Source of the DNA: Periconia sp. R9002
Taxonomy: Eukaryota; Ascomycota; Dothideomycetes; Pleosporales; Periconiaceae
NCBI GenBank assembly: GCA_023627715.1
Contig: JAMAHW010000062.1
Coordinates: 1 to 64,000, forward strand
Direction of reading: 5' to 3'
Length of the DNA stretch: 64,000 nt
Every line of letters starts with the position of its first letter. Position 1 is the stretch's first letter. Below, one piece after another: positions 1 to 12,750 of this stretch. Under the pieces are notes generated by a model. That model had not been told where the DNA came from. It searched no databases and saw only the letters and a program-made list of their open reading frames with translations. The translations under genes were made by a program, and so were the position numbers.

Positions 1-1396
1 GGGGGGGTAGTAAAGCGTTGTAATAAGTGAGTTCGTTCTTTGTTTCTTTGGTAAGATTAGGAGGAGAAGGAGCTAGGTATTTCAGATATTTATATGCAGT
101 TACGTAGTTAGATTAAATTTATATAGCAAGAAAAGGTAGACGAAGACGGAAGAAACACAGAAACAGAAACAAAATCGACAATGATTCCGTCCTACTAGAT
201 GAGCCGGTATATATTATCTACAGTCATTCTATGCCTTAAATTCTTCGCTTTACACACTCAAAACCGCGAGAAAGAGAGATATGAATGCCATATTCAATTC
301 ATAACCCCCCCATCACGCACATTTCCCCCAAAAAAAATAATTATCCACTCCTAACTCTGGTACTAAAAGCCCCTTCGCTCCCCTTCCCTTCCGTCTAAAA
401 TAAATCTATATATAAAATAAATATAGCTTAAAATGGAGGTAACGCCGCGACTCGACCCTATTTCCAGCACACGTCGAATCATGGAGCTTCATCCCCGCCA
501 GCAAGAAAGCTAGATAGTGAAGAAATACGACAGATGTTAGCTAACAATACGTTTTCTCGCCGTGTTACGCTTAAAAAGGAGGAGGATGAGGGGAGGTAGA
601 TGTTGTACTGTTCTGTGGTCTAGTTAGTAAGTGGAAGGTAGATGGGAAGGTTAGAGGTATAGGTGGAAGGGAGTAGGGAGGGAGGGAGGGGAGTGGTTTA
701 TTTATGATGGTGTAAGAGAAGAGGTGGATAGATGGATAGGTAGGTAGGTAGGTAGAAGAGAGGGAAGGAGGGATAAGGAGATGTGTTTTTTATTTGTGGG
801 TGGTGGATGGAAGGGTAAGTGTACCTCAAGGGGATAGAGCGAGAGAAGGGAGAAAAGGGGCGATAGAGTGAAGAGAATTTTTTGTTCGTCTGTTTGTTGA
901 TTGTACACGGGGAAAAAAGAGAGAGATGCTTGATGATCAAGAAGGATGAGATTTAGAAAGTATACATAGAGAAGCGGCGAGGTACGAGGGATGGATATCG
1001 GGATATATCCACGCATAAGGATGAAAAGATTCAAAGTCGTAGGTAGGTAAGATTTAGGGACCGGAAACAGAGACACCAGACGGACCGCCGTGGATATCGT
1101 TCCCCAAAACCTAGATAGGACTATTCAAGTAGAAGGGCTAAAGAAAAAAGATAAGAGAATTTATTCCCAAAATCCCTCCGCGAACAATAATAAATGTTAG
1201 CGACCAAAACACATTCGCCCTAATCCAAAAAAATACTCCTGATTAAACCGCCCCTGCCCCCATTCGCCCTGGTCAGTTTTTAACGATACAAGACTATGAT
1301 GTTACAGCAGAAAGCCACTTGGAACCCATTTCTGGGCCTGATTTTTTTTTCGAATCCCAGCACACAACTACAGACCTGAAGGGCCGTCCAACCATT
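1..1396. other. Left-edge intergenic region, no supported gene
   Basis: AT-rich, low-complexity DNA with G-rich runs and a GGTA tract near 737-754. The open frames here translate to Ser/Pro/Tyr-rich low-complexity peptides with no recognisable domain. The part nearest 1396 probably includes the 3' untranslated region of the TENA-domain gene. Confidence 0.6.
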
Positions 1397-3100
1397 CTAT
1401 GAATCCTGATTCACAGCCTCCAGGCCATCGCCGTTGGACAAGCCGAAGCTGTTCCTGTTATGAACAACGGGGGTTGTGTCGCCGCCATTCATTTGACTGG
1501 TCAAATGTTGGCTCATGGTGCCGTTGAGGGATGCGCTCAGGGGACCTCCGTTGTTCATGGACCCGCTCATGCCGCCGTTCATACCATCCATGCCTGTCCC
1601 CATGGGCGCGATGCCGGGGCCGAGGCGAGCACTGTCGTCTTCTTCGCCCATGCCGTCAACGTCTGGCCAGAAGCGTTCTTCCAGCCAGCAGATTTGGCGG
1701 AAGATTTCCTCACATCGCTGCATTTCCTCCTTTCCATCCCGTGTGGTTGTGATGTTGGCCAGCTCGTCGACCAGCGCGCGTGTGGCATCAACGAATTTGT
1801 TAAAAGCGGGCGATGTCCAATTGGGTATCAGCGCTTGGTGGAGGGCGACGATATGCGACTCGGTACTGGGTGTGGAGAGGGAGGAGCTGAAGGAGGAGGC
1901 GTACTGCCAGGCTGAACGATAACACTGTGGAAGAAAGTCAGAATTGAAGCGACGGGGGAGCTTGGCCCGAAACTTACGTGCTCGGTACCCCAAAGGACCA
2001 CCATACCCTCCAGCATAGAGGCACTTGAGCTGCTAGCGCTCACGAAGAGATCTAGCAAAGCTCTGGTGATGGGGGTCGGCGGTTCTTGAGTTAGGGTGAG
2101 GCGGTACTTGGTGGCCGTGATTTCGAAAAACTGCATCTCTCGTCGCATGTTGTTCAGGGCCGATATCAGTAGATCCATGGTCCTGTACATGTGATGAAAC
2201 TGTGAGTTTTGCGTCTGCGGGAGTCGAATCTTGGCCAGCAACTGGCCCACAAAGCGTATATAGCCCCTCTGGTAATGACTATCCTGCACCAACCATTGCG
2301 ACAGCGGACCTGCCGCCAAAGAGCCACAGCCAGCATGTGAGAGAAAAGGCTGCTGTGTCGCTTGACTGAATTGCGAAGTGCAAATGGAGAGCAAATGCGC
2401 CGTCAGGGACGGGGATGTAGAGGGCTGGATGTGAGGATGAGGGGCGATGGGTTGGCCCTCGCGGGTCCGCTTTGTGTTGGGACCGCGGCGGTGGACCTGG
2501 AGGTTTGGGTTGGGATGTTGACCGCTCAAGACGCCGGAGCCCTGAGGCATGGTAGGGTCCACCTGGTTTGCATCTTGCGGCTGCGTTTGTTGGGAGGCGG
2601 GCTGTTGGAGATGGGCTTGGGCTTCGGGAGACTGGAGATAGGCCTGGCAGTCCTGCAAGTGTTCAATCTGGCGCGTGGTGTTCTTCGCGCGAACGAAACC
2701 GCAATGCAGACATCGTACTTTATTGCACTGTGCGAAGTCAGTATACCATGGCATGCGAAAACGACATTAGTTGTTGAGCGTTGGCTGCGCCGTCTCGTTG
2801 CGCGGGTCAGGCCAGATGGCGTCGCGTCGCGTCGCGGTTGCGATGACTCGACAGGCCATGGTTTTTTGTGCTACTACTGCTGCTTTCCGTCTCGACTCCA
2901 TCGCTAGAGACAGATGTGCTTCGGGCCAGCACCCCGAGGGCGGGATGCATGGAGACGAGCAATGGAGATGTAGACGTAAGACAAGCCGTGAGGGACAGGA
3001 GGGGTAGAGAGGGTGGAGGGCGACTGGCCTTGGATGGGGTGTCGGTATCTTGGAACTCAGCAAAAGCTCTCCGAATGTCCGGGTTGGCGTGTCGGCCCAT
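1397..3100 (-). CDS. Zinc-finger protein with TENA/THI-4 (heme-oxygenase-like) domain
   Basis: The coding exons on the minus strand are about 1978-2727 and 1397-1924, joined across a clean 53-bp intron (1925-1977), with a probable first exon starting at the ATG of 3098-3100 (MGRHANPDIRRAFAEFQDTD). An N-terminal C-x2-C...H...C cluster (RCLHCGF, then RQIEHLQDC) looks like a BED/C2HC zinc finger. After a Gln/Pro-rich linker comes a TENA/THI-4 fold: PFLSHAGCGSLAAGPLSQWL, a Cys just after the intron (HCYRSAW), and LEERFW, which matches the catalytic Glu motif of TenA. TenA proteins are thiaminase II-type enzymes; in this fused form the role is unknown, perhaps regulatory. The C-terminus is Met/Gly/Asn-rich. 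The exon 1-2 junction is uncertain: the best acceptor (CACAG at about 2728) needs a GC donor at about 3028, or a weaker GT donor nearby pairs with another acceptor. Confidence 0.72.
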
Positions 3101-3120
3101 GACGGGACTGGCGCGGCAGC

Positions 3121-3164
3121 GCAGGCAGGCAGGCAAGCAAGCAAGCAAGCCAGCAAGCAAGCAA
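3121..3164. repeat. GCAG/GCAA tetranucleotide tract
   Basis: A run of GCAG then AAGC/GCAA units lies immediately upstream of the presumed start codon of the TENA-domain gene, in its likely 5' leader. Read on the minus strand it gives a Leu-Ala-Cys repeat that I do not regard as protein coding. Confidence 0.8.
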
Positions 3165-5751
3165 ACGAGAGAAAGAGAGAATTGGGGATGTAAGTCGACG
3201 ATTGATTACAATACCCGGGGCCAAGGGAGGGAAGCAGAGAGGTGGGCAGAGCAGCGTGTGTTCTGTAAAGTGGGTTTTGCGGTCATAAAACACAGCTGGG
3301 GTATCGAGAAGTAATGGATGCATGTATTGGGCGACGTATGAAATATGACAGATATTTCAGCTGAGGGGTATCTGTGACTAAGCAGACCTGCGACGCCGGC
3401 CTGCTATGCTACTCGACCGACACACACGCCCCCCCTTTTCCATCCATCATCCCTCTGGCGCCCCGTCCCCGTTGCACTCTCTCACAAACTTGCTGTCTTT
3501 GACGATAAAACAATCATCTTGGTCCATTATCGAATATGTCAACTGTTTGCTCACAGCCAGCCCGTGTTACTTTGACCGCAACGAACGGATTGCCCCCAGC
3601 TGTGATGTGATTCCCTTCTCAGGGTGGGGCGATGTGGCTTGGCGCGCAGGATGGAATGAAAGATGATGACAAGGCGTACAGTACAGTAGTAATCGTGTAA
3701 AGCTAATTAACTAACTACATACGAGGATACATGTATTCAACCTCCAACGTAATCATCACTCTTTGTTCGATTTATTTCTTTCCAATCGTCGGATGGATCA
3801 TCGCACCTCTTCCCCATCAGCGAACCCAACATGACACAACGACAAGTGCTAGCTCGCAAGCGTGCTGACTGACCAACGACGATCACGACCTGCCTGCCCG
3901 CCTGCTCATCGTACATACATAGACATGTATGTATGTCGCCGAATGCAATGACGAGCTGAGTGAGCTGTCCACCGGAGCTGCAGCAGGCAGGTAATTAGCT
4001 TCATTTCAGCTGCTCACTATTCACAAACAAAAATCTTGTGATCGCGTAGCTAGGTAGGTAGGTAGGTAGGTAGGCATGCTTCTGCTCTTCTCCCAATTCC
4101 CTCAGAGACCAATGTTGCTGTGTGGAAGTGAATCCCTGGCCAAGTATCTAGTACACGGGCGCACATAGTACCGTGTGGGCATGACCGAGTACAGCAACAT
4201 TAAACCACGAGGGATTCGAAATTCGAAACCACCCAGTGGAATTAGTTCACGATCATACAGCTACCTATGTCATTCTCGCGATGATCTGCTCGGGCGTAGC
4301 GCGCGTGATGGACGGTTTAAAAGTTGGACGGTCACGATGGACGTACTGGTAGAGGTGCAGACGGGAGAATGGAGAAGGCGACTGACGATGCACGGCAGCG
4401 GCTTGGCCCGCGGTTAAAGGTTGTCCTGTACAATCGTGAGTAATACGATGGAGTAAGTTGAGCGGTAATAAGCAAGTAAGCAAATCAAGTGCAGACCTAG
4501 GTAGTCGAGCAAGCATGAAGTAACTCCATGTAAGATGTACTGACCATTCAGAGACGAGCAAACAGGTCCGGACTAGGCGTGTGCGGGGGCGGGGTGCTTA
4601 CATGACTACATCAATCTACATAACCTAGGTACATTCGATGTTACATTATCCATGTACGTCCAAAATGCTTTTGCTCATGGCTCAGAGTTCGCCAAGTTAC
4701 TTGGCTGTGAGTATCTGCTGTCAGTTGAAACAAACATGTATTTGCTGGTCGAAGCGAGGAGAAAAGAATGGAGACACGGTGGGTATCATATGTGACGGCA
4801 CTATTGAAGCATTGATGAAAAACAGAAGCATGCTGGAGATTGAGATTTGCAAAGGCAACAAGGTAAGCTAACAGGTCTTGCACTTGCTTCTTCTCTTCGT
4901 CCTCCGCTGCTCCATCCCACAAAGGCAACCAATCCCGCCAACTGGTTCACCCAATAGGCCAAGTCAATGATCATTTCAGGTTTCACCCTCGGCTTTTGCA
5001 AATACTGGAGATCTTCGGGGAGAAAAGCCATCATGTGGTGCCGTCGCCGCGAAGATCTGCCTGCCGCATGGAGCAAAGCGCAAGCTCCCCGCAATCTGTG
5101 GTGCCTCACCAGACGAAAACAAGCACGCCGTCAGCCACGCGAACATTCCAAGTTTTCCATCCACGCTGATCGACAGCGCCGACGCCTACGCCTTGTTGAC
5201 GGGTCGTGAGAGGGCGGGTGGCAACCAGTTTGCCGTATCGGGTCCCCGTTGATCATGGCTGCCATCATGGCTGTCCTACGCGTCCAATCGCCGTGCTGTA
5301 CCTGACTCTTGTTTCTCTTCCCTGCATATATCGGGGCTTTTGTATTGTCAACACCGCCAGTGTACAGTACTTGTACATCCCAGCAAATAGCCGGCTCACA
5401 AAGTCCAGCAACATCATCGTCATCATCATCATGGGTACAGGCTACAAGCCTACTCCACTGGCGCCACGCAACAACTTAGTTAGGCATTTGTTTACCTACT
5501 CCACCGCGCCCCATGCATGCACCCCTAGAAACTCTATCGTCATGCCCGAGAACTTGGCTTGGGACGCACGTCTTTCAAATGCTGTTATAAGAGACCGGTA
5601 ATCCCTCGGGGAGCCCAACTGGTTGCACTGAAGCACAATTGCCACTTCTCCTGAATCCTCGTTGAACCTTCTGTTCTACCATCTGTAAGGTAGCATTGAT
5701 ATCAATATCTTCTTTCGCGTCGCACCGCAATCGTCGATACCAACCATCGCC
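3165..5751. other. Gene-free spacer between divergent TENA and glucanase genes
   Basis: About 2.6 kb separates two divergently transcribed genes, so it must contain both promoters. It has a (TAGG)6 tract at 4051-4074, CCTAGG palindromes near 4497 and 4624, and no open frame with a recognisable domain. Short frames here look like chance. Confidence 0.6.
4051..4074. repeat. (TAGG)6 microsatellite
   Basis: Six TAGG units in a row are visible directly in the sequence. The same tetranucleotide recurs near 737, 8571 and (as CCTA/CTAC) 12228, so it is a local theme of the gene-poor left part of the window. Confidence 0.9.
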
Positions 5752-7293
<1,542 letters not shown>

Positions 7294-10200
7294 TTAAACT
7301 CGTCCGTCTTACTGTACACACGAACGAAAACGCAACTGCCCTCGAGTCAGATGGCGGGGCCTGCGCTGTACGAACACCGAAGTTATCATCTACCTATCGC
7401 AATCTCCTTATCGATACTCCCAATTTCGTGTACACTACACTACTGACTGGTACCTTACCACCGCCCCGGGATACAGTCACCTTCTTCTTTCCCGAACCCT
7501 CAAAAACGCGCGCTCAACAACACAACGACGTAAAAAATTGTATGCAGTAACGAGACTCACGACCCCCTTTCTCTTTTTCTACTTCCAACTCGAGTATACC
7601 CCCACCCCACCTACTTTACTGCGTGTGGGCGCGCGCGCGTGTCGACCCACCCACTCACAGGTGTCGCGCGAAAACCAGAAAAATGGTGTTCTTCGTTCGC
7701 TTTTTGTCGGCAGGTTGGATACCTAGGTACCTACCCCCACTTCGCTTCTTTTTTCAGCTTTCGTTCGAAGGCTTGGTCTACCTACCTGCCTAGGTAGCTT
7801 GCTTGCTTGCTTCTGCCGCGCAGCCGCGGCTAGCAAAACAGGGGAAGGGGACAAGGAAGGGTTTTATTTGTGTATAGTACGTTTACATAAGTAGTATGTA
7901 TGTAGGGAAATAGGTATATACAATGAATGCAGAGATGTTATATTCTGATCTACGCACGTAAGTGAAGTGAATGATATTTTCTCCCCTTCTTCTTCCCCCT
8001 TCTTCTTCGTCCCCTCGCCCAGTGCCATGCGAAACAGAAGAAAACGCACTCCAGCGTACCAAATAGAGTCCACGCCTTCCATTCTTTTTTCTTATTACTA
8101 TCTGGCTTTCGTTCGTCAAAAAGGACAATCAACGTTTGATACGAGTAAGGGTAAGGGTACGGTATGGTGTTCTAGTGTTGTTTATTATGTACTGCGGCCG
8201 AGGTGTGGTGGATGTAGGTTTTGAGTTGGGGACATGATATGTTATGTTGAACACTGCTCTGCTTCACTTTAGTGTCACTGGGGCTAGTGGGACGGAGGAA
8301 TTGGGGAGCAGGAGGAGGGAAGGAAAGAAGGAAGGGAGGTGTTTGGTTGGTTGATGGTATGATTGTCGGTTAGTGGGAAGGGGATGTATATATTGTATGT
8401 GCGTGTGTGTGTGTGTACGTGGTCTACTCGATCCAGCTGCATATCGTCGACGACACTCGCTCGCCTTTTCTCGCTTGTGGGAAGAAGTGGGTGTGCGTGC
8501 GTCCGGGTGAATGGTCAAGGTTGTTAGGTGAGAGACATGACTGAATGCGGATACCTACCTACATCTGTAAGTAGGTAGGTAGGTAGGTAGTTGAAACTAA
8601 ACGAATCTGGTTGCCTGCGCACATCTAGTGCGCTACGATTGATGCCGATGTCTGGGATGGACGAAAGCGGTCGTATCAACTTGTCCTTGTTCCTCCTACG
8701 GGTAGATCTAGGTACAAGAAAAGGAGAAGAGGGGAAGTTGGTTGCGTCTTAGGTTTGTGTGATGCTTCTTCCTACTAGATAGGTATTACGTATATGTAGA
8801 GGTACTTGCCTGACACTGTGGGTATGGTTATTGGCAAGGGTCGCCATCAAGTCGACAATTACTTCCCAATCTTCATGGTTGATGAATAGGTACTCGCTTT
8901 ATGTACCGGTCTATGCACTAAGTCACGCACACCCCTTTGAACTGAATCCTCTTGAGAGGAAGGCGAGGTCGTAAAGCGAAGCACTTAGCCAAAGGGAAGG
9001 CTAGTCTTGGGCTACTGTGTCTATTGGAGAGTTGAGTTTGTTCTATGGAGAACCCAGCTAGCCGAAGGTCTCATTGACTTTTGTCGATTTCTTGAATGGA
9101 GTGGGAGTGGGTACGAGGCAATAGAGTAGCAGCCGGATCTAGCTAAGCTTAGCGCTTCCTTTACGCTTTCTCGCTGGTCGATTGGCTGCTTTGCAAGAGA
9201 GCTGAACAACTTGGGCAAGCTGACAGTCATTCAGGGGAAGGGCGTCGCGATGGGATGCGATGTTACGCTACGATACCGCGCTTTTACCGACGCGACGGAC
9301 GGCAGAAGAGTCATGACCAGAAACCGAAGGCGCGTTCGGGGTCTAGAATAGCCAGTGGCATCTGACTACCAAACGAGCTATTTTCTTTTTCTTATTTTTT
9401 ATCGATATGCGGGAGATCATCCAGGGCGACGGGCGCAGGCACGCGCATGCCACGCTCGAGTCGTTGGTTGGATTGGAGGGGGAGTGGGGATTTGGCAGGA
9501 TTGAACCGGTTTGATATTTTGTTGGAAGGATCCGAGCGGAGGCTGGACTTTTTACGATGCCTGTTTGGTGCTCATATAAGTAGGTGTCATTTGTGCCGCA
9601 TCATGCGTGCGTAGGAACCGCGTTGCATGCAGTTTTGTACTTGTTGTAGGTAGGTATTGTACTCGGGGTCTTGGGCGAAGCTTTCCAAGTGCGCCTGTGC
9701 TGCGGTCTGTTCATTCTGACCACGCCGCCCACCGGCTCGCCAATGGCGTGGAGACGGTAGATGATAGATGGGTCGCTGTCATAACCCAATCGTCAAATCG
9801 CGCCATTTTGACTCGAGCAGACGAACGGTTATTAAGTGCAGAACTGTATTGGCAGTGTGTGACGCGGATGATGGATGCATGATATCATTTGGCACTCGTA
9901 CATGTCCTTCTCTGTTGCTCTGCCTAGGGAGGGTGATTAGGATGGACCCGTCTATTTCTGGAAATTTGGCCCCATTTCGTCGAGGTGGGGAGTTGTTTGG
10001 CTTCGTTTCCCGGTGGTTCCTCGTCGACCGCTCGTCGCCCCTTGACTAATTCGAAAGGGGGGGAAATGGAATCAGGCAGTAGCCGGGGACGAAGAAATAA
10101 GCAGTAAGCAATTGATTATGGCACGATGTAATGCGAGTGTCCGGTGTAAGGCCGCAATGGGGATGGAGGGACGGTGGTGAAATGAAATGACGCCGCTCGT

Positions 10201-10716
10201 GAGGGTGAGGGCACGGACCGCCGGCGCGGTGTTTAGAGCAGGGCACGCAGGGAAGCTGCGACGAACAAGTCCGCTAAGGCTAGCGATTGGCCAGGCGTCC
10301 GATGCTAGGCTTGAAGAGGAATGAGCCGATGTGGCCACTGGGAAAGCGCAATGCACCGTTGGTGAATTGGGCGGGCCATTAACGCAGGAACACCAGGGAA
10401 GCGGCAGGGTCTGACCAGATGGAAGCGCTGCGGGAGATTGCATCGTGGGGCTCGTGCTCGCTTTGGCTAACTCCATGGATCCGGAGAGTGAGATGCGCTG
10501 CTGCGCCCGGAGGCCAATATAACCTTCAGGCATGCCGCTGCAGCTGACCTCTTCCCTTCTTCCAACCTCGAGTCTAGTACTTTAATATACCTCCTACTCC
10601 GAACGCCTTTGTGCTTCAGTCGCTCTTTGCTCCCACCCAGTCACTCTTTTTTCTTTGCTTTTTGTATCTACTACATCTCCAGGTTAATCGCCATAATCAT
10701 ACAACCAGTAGCAACC
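7294..10716. other. Long gene-free spacer (3.4 kb)
   Basis: I see no supported gene. The sequence holds CCTAGG/TACC motifs near 7720 and 7790, a GCTT tract near 7797-7813, a GT run near 8401-8416, the inverted GTAG repeat at 8552-8581, and a CT-rich leader just before the wall-protein gene (about 10600-10680). The short frames are low complexity or featureless. Confidence 0.6.
8552..8581. repeat. Perfect inverted repeat built from TACC/GGTA units
   Basis: TACCTACCTAC at 8552-8562 is followed after 8 bases by its exact reverse complement GTAGGTAGGTA at 8571-8581, and the direct GGTA run then continues to 8591. It could form an 11-bp stem with an 8-nt loop if transcribed. It may equally be a chance meeting of two microsatellite tracts of opposite orientation. 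Confidence 0.85.
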
Positions 10717-11491
10717 ATGTTCGCCAAACTCTCCGTCGTTGCTCTCTTCGCTGGCCTCGCTGCCGCCTACAAAGCCCCTGTTGGCGAGCCCACTGGCAAC
10801 CCCATCACCCGTCCTTTGAACGAGGTATGTACATGACAGCATGCATTCTCGACCGACCATGTGCTAACATTCCGCTCAGGTTGTCCCCGCTGGCAAGCCC
10901 TTCGAGATCACCTGGACCCCAACCACCTCCAACCCGGTCTCCCTCGTCCTCCTCAAGGGCCCGGCCATCAACGTCATCCCCCAGTACGCCATCGTCGAGA
11001 ACATCCCCAACTCCGGCAAGTTCGTCTGGACTCCTGATGCGGCTCTCGAGGCTACTGCCGGCCCCAACGGCTACGGCATCCAGCTCATCGACGAGGTGAC
11101 CGGTGCTTACCAGTACTCCACCCAGTTCGGCGTCTCCAGCTCTGGCAAGCCCACCGACAAGCCTTCCTCCGTGGCCCCCGTTACCAAGCCTGCCTCCACC
11201 CCCAGCGGCTATGCCACCGCCCCGGCTCCCGTCAAGCCCACCACCATCAAGACCTCTGCTGTCCCCACCACCTCTCCTTGCACCACCGTCACCGCCTACG
11301 TTCCCGCTGGCACTGGCGCCGTCGTTCCCCCCAAGAACGGCACCGTCCCCTACCCCACTGGTGCTCTCCCCCCCAAGCCCTCTGCTCCCGCCGGTAACAC
11401 CACCGCTCCTTTCTTCCCTGGTGCTGCCTCTGGCCTCCAGGCCGGTGTTGGCCTTGCCGGTGCCGCCGCCGCCCTCGTCTTGCTTTTCTAA
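10717..11491 (+). CDS. GPI-anchored Ser/Thr-rich surface protein, Kre9/Knh1-like N-domain
   Basis: Exons 10717-10824 and 10880-11491 give 239 residues. There is a signal peptide (MFAKLSVVALFAGLAAAY), then a beta-sandwich domain of the Kre9/Knh1 type (PAGKPFEITWTP, VSLVLLKGP, NSGKFVWTPDA, GYGIQLID, YQYSTQFGV). A Pro/Ser/Thr-rich stalk follows, ending in a small-residue GPI site and a hydrophobic tail (GLAGAAAALVLLF). Such proteins are attached to the plasma membrane or wall; Kre9 homologues are linked to beta-1,6-glucan assembly, but most of this family is uncharacterised. The codons are almost all C-ending, which suggests high expression. The CT-rich leader upstream fits a strong fungal promoter. 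Confidence 0.9.
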
Positions 11492-12750
11492 GTCATGGAA
11501 ATCCTATGAGTTTCTCTCTCGTCTCGATGTCGTACAAAGTCGGCTTCGCGCGTGCCTGATCCCCTGTCCTCCCATTCGCTTGGTTAAGTGAAGGACGGGG
11601 TCAAGCAGCTAGTGTGGGGAGGCCGAGACGAGCGCGTGCAGGTTATCGGCTTCGCGGTCTTCGTTGAGAAAGGCTGGTCGGAGGTCCTGTGTGACGCGTT
11701 GCGGGGACTGATCCAATCACGAATTGTAAATGGAAAATCCTTTTGAAATGCAGATGGCGTATATACCCCTCAATGTCTTTTGTCTTTTTTCTAATACTTC
11801 TTCCTGTCTGTCTGATGTGATGTTCCTCTTGTGCTTAGTGACAGTGAATACATGTATTTTGCATTGGTCGATCGTTTATGAATGACATGATGTCCTAACC
11901 TGTGTGACTGTTGCCCCTTTTCGGTAAGACCTACGGTCGTTCGTACCTGCCTCGAATTCCTCTACGTGCGAACAGCAAAGGAAAGAACGACAGACACATG
12001 TCCCTTCCCCCGCGCTCCTCCATCACGTCATCCGCATGCTCATACCAACCAAATCCTTTCTCTTCTCTTTAATCTTCTCTCTTCCCACCCCCACCTATAT
12101 ACCTCAGGCAAAAGTTCGAAACCTCTTCTCCTATGTATCTTCGCACCAGTCTTGCTCTTTTACGTGCATCGCTCGCCGTCTTCCTTCGTTGCCGTCTCGC
12201 TATGGCATTACCTTGACACCTAGCTATCTACCTACCTACCTATACACGAAGCCTTCGTTGTCCCCTTCCACAAGTACATAACTCGTCTCGAGCGACTTCG
12301 CTCCCCCCCTCTCCCCCCCCTCCACGATCATGCAGTCGATACATACTCATGGCTGTCACACATAGCACATCTTACAAGTCCACACCACTTCCTCACATGC
12401 CAGTAAACACGTCAAGCATCAAATCCTCTTCTGCAAAAGACCTTTTTCTGCAGATGGGCACTTTTTTGCATTCATTTCATATCCAAACAGCTATCGAAAG
12501 CCATCCTCGGTTCAAATGAACAAACCACCCGCCCCTCTAATTTGCTCTCTCACTCTCCAGAGGAATACGGAGGGGGAACGCAACTTGAACGCCGCCAGAA
12601 TGGGTATATGTGGAGGGAAAAACAGGAGACTACAACAAGGAAAGAGGACTGATGAGGGTTTGAAACAGCATCCAAGGAAATCGCTAAATGATGAAAAACA
12701 CGCTTCAAAGGAGATACAGAAAAAAACACCGACTTTTCGTTCGTTTCGCT
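11492..12750. other. Convergent intergenic region
   Basis: This lies between the 3' ends of the wall-protein gene (plus) and the large minus-strand gene. A CTAC tract lies near 12228-12242. I see no gene; both 3' untranslated regions are presumably here. Confidence 0.6.

Noticed and set aside
698..1076. Overlapping low-complexity minus-strand frames near the left edge
   Set aside because: Translations are Ser/Pro/Tyr/Leu repeats derived from simple-sequence DNA.
11103..11591. 162-codon Pro/Ser-rich plus-strand frame
   Set aside because: Out-of-frame translation of the Ser/Thr/Pro-rich stalk of the GPI-anchored protein.
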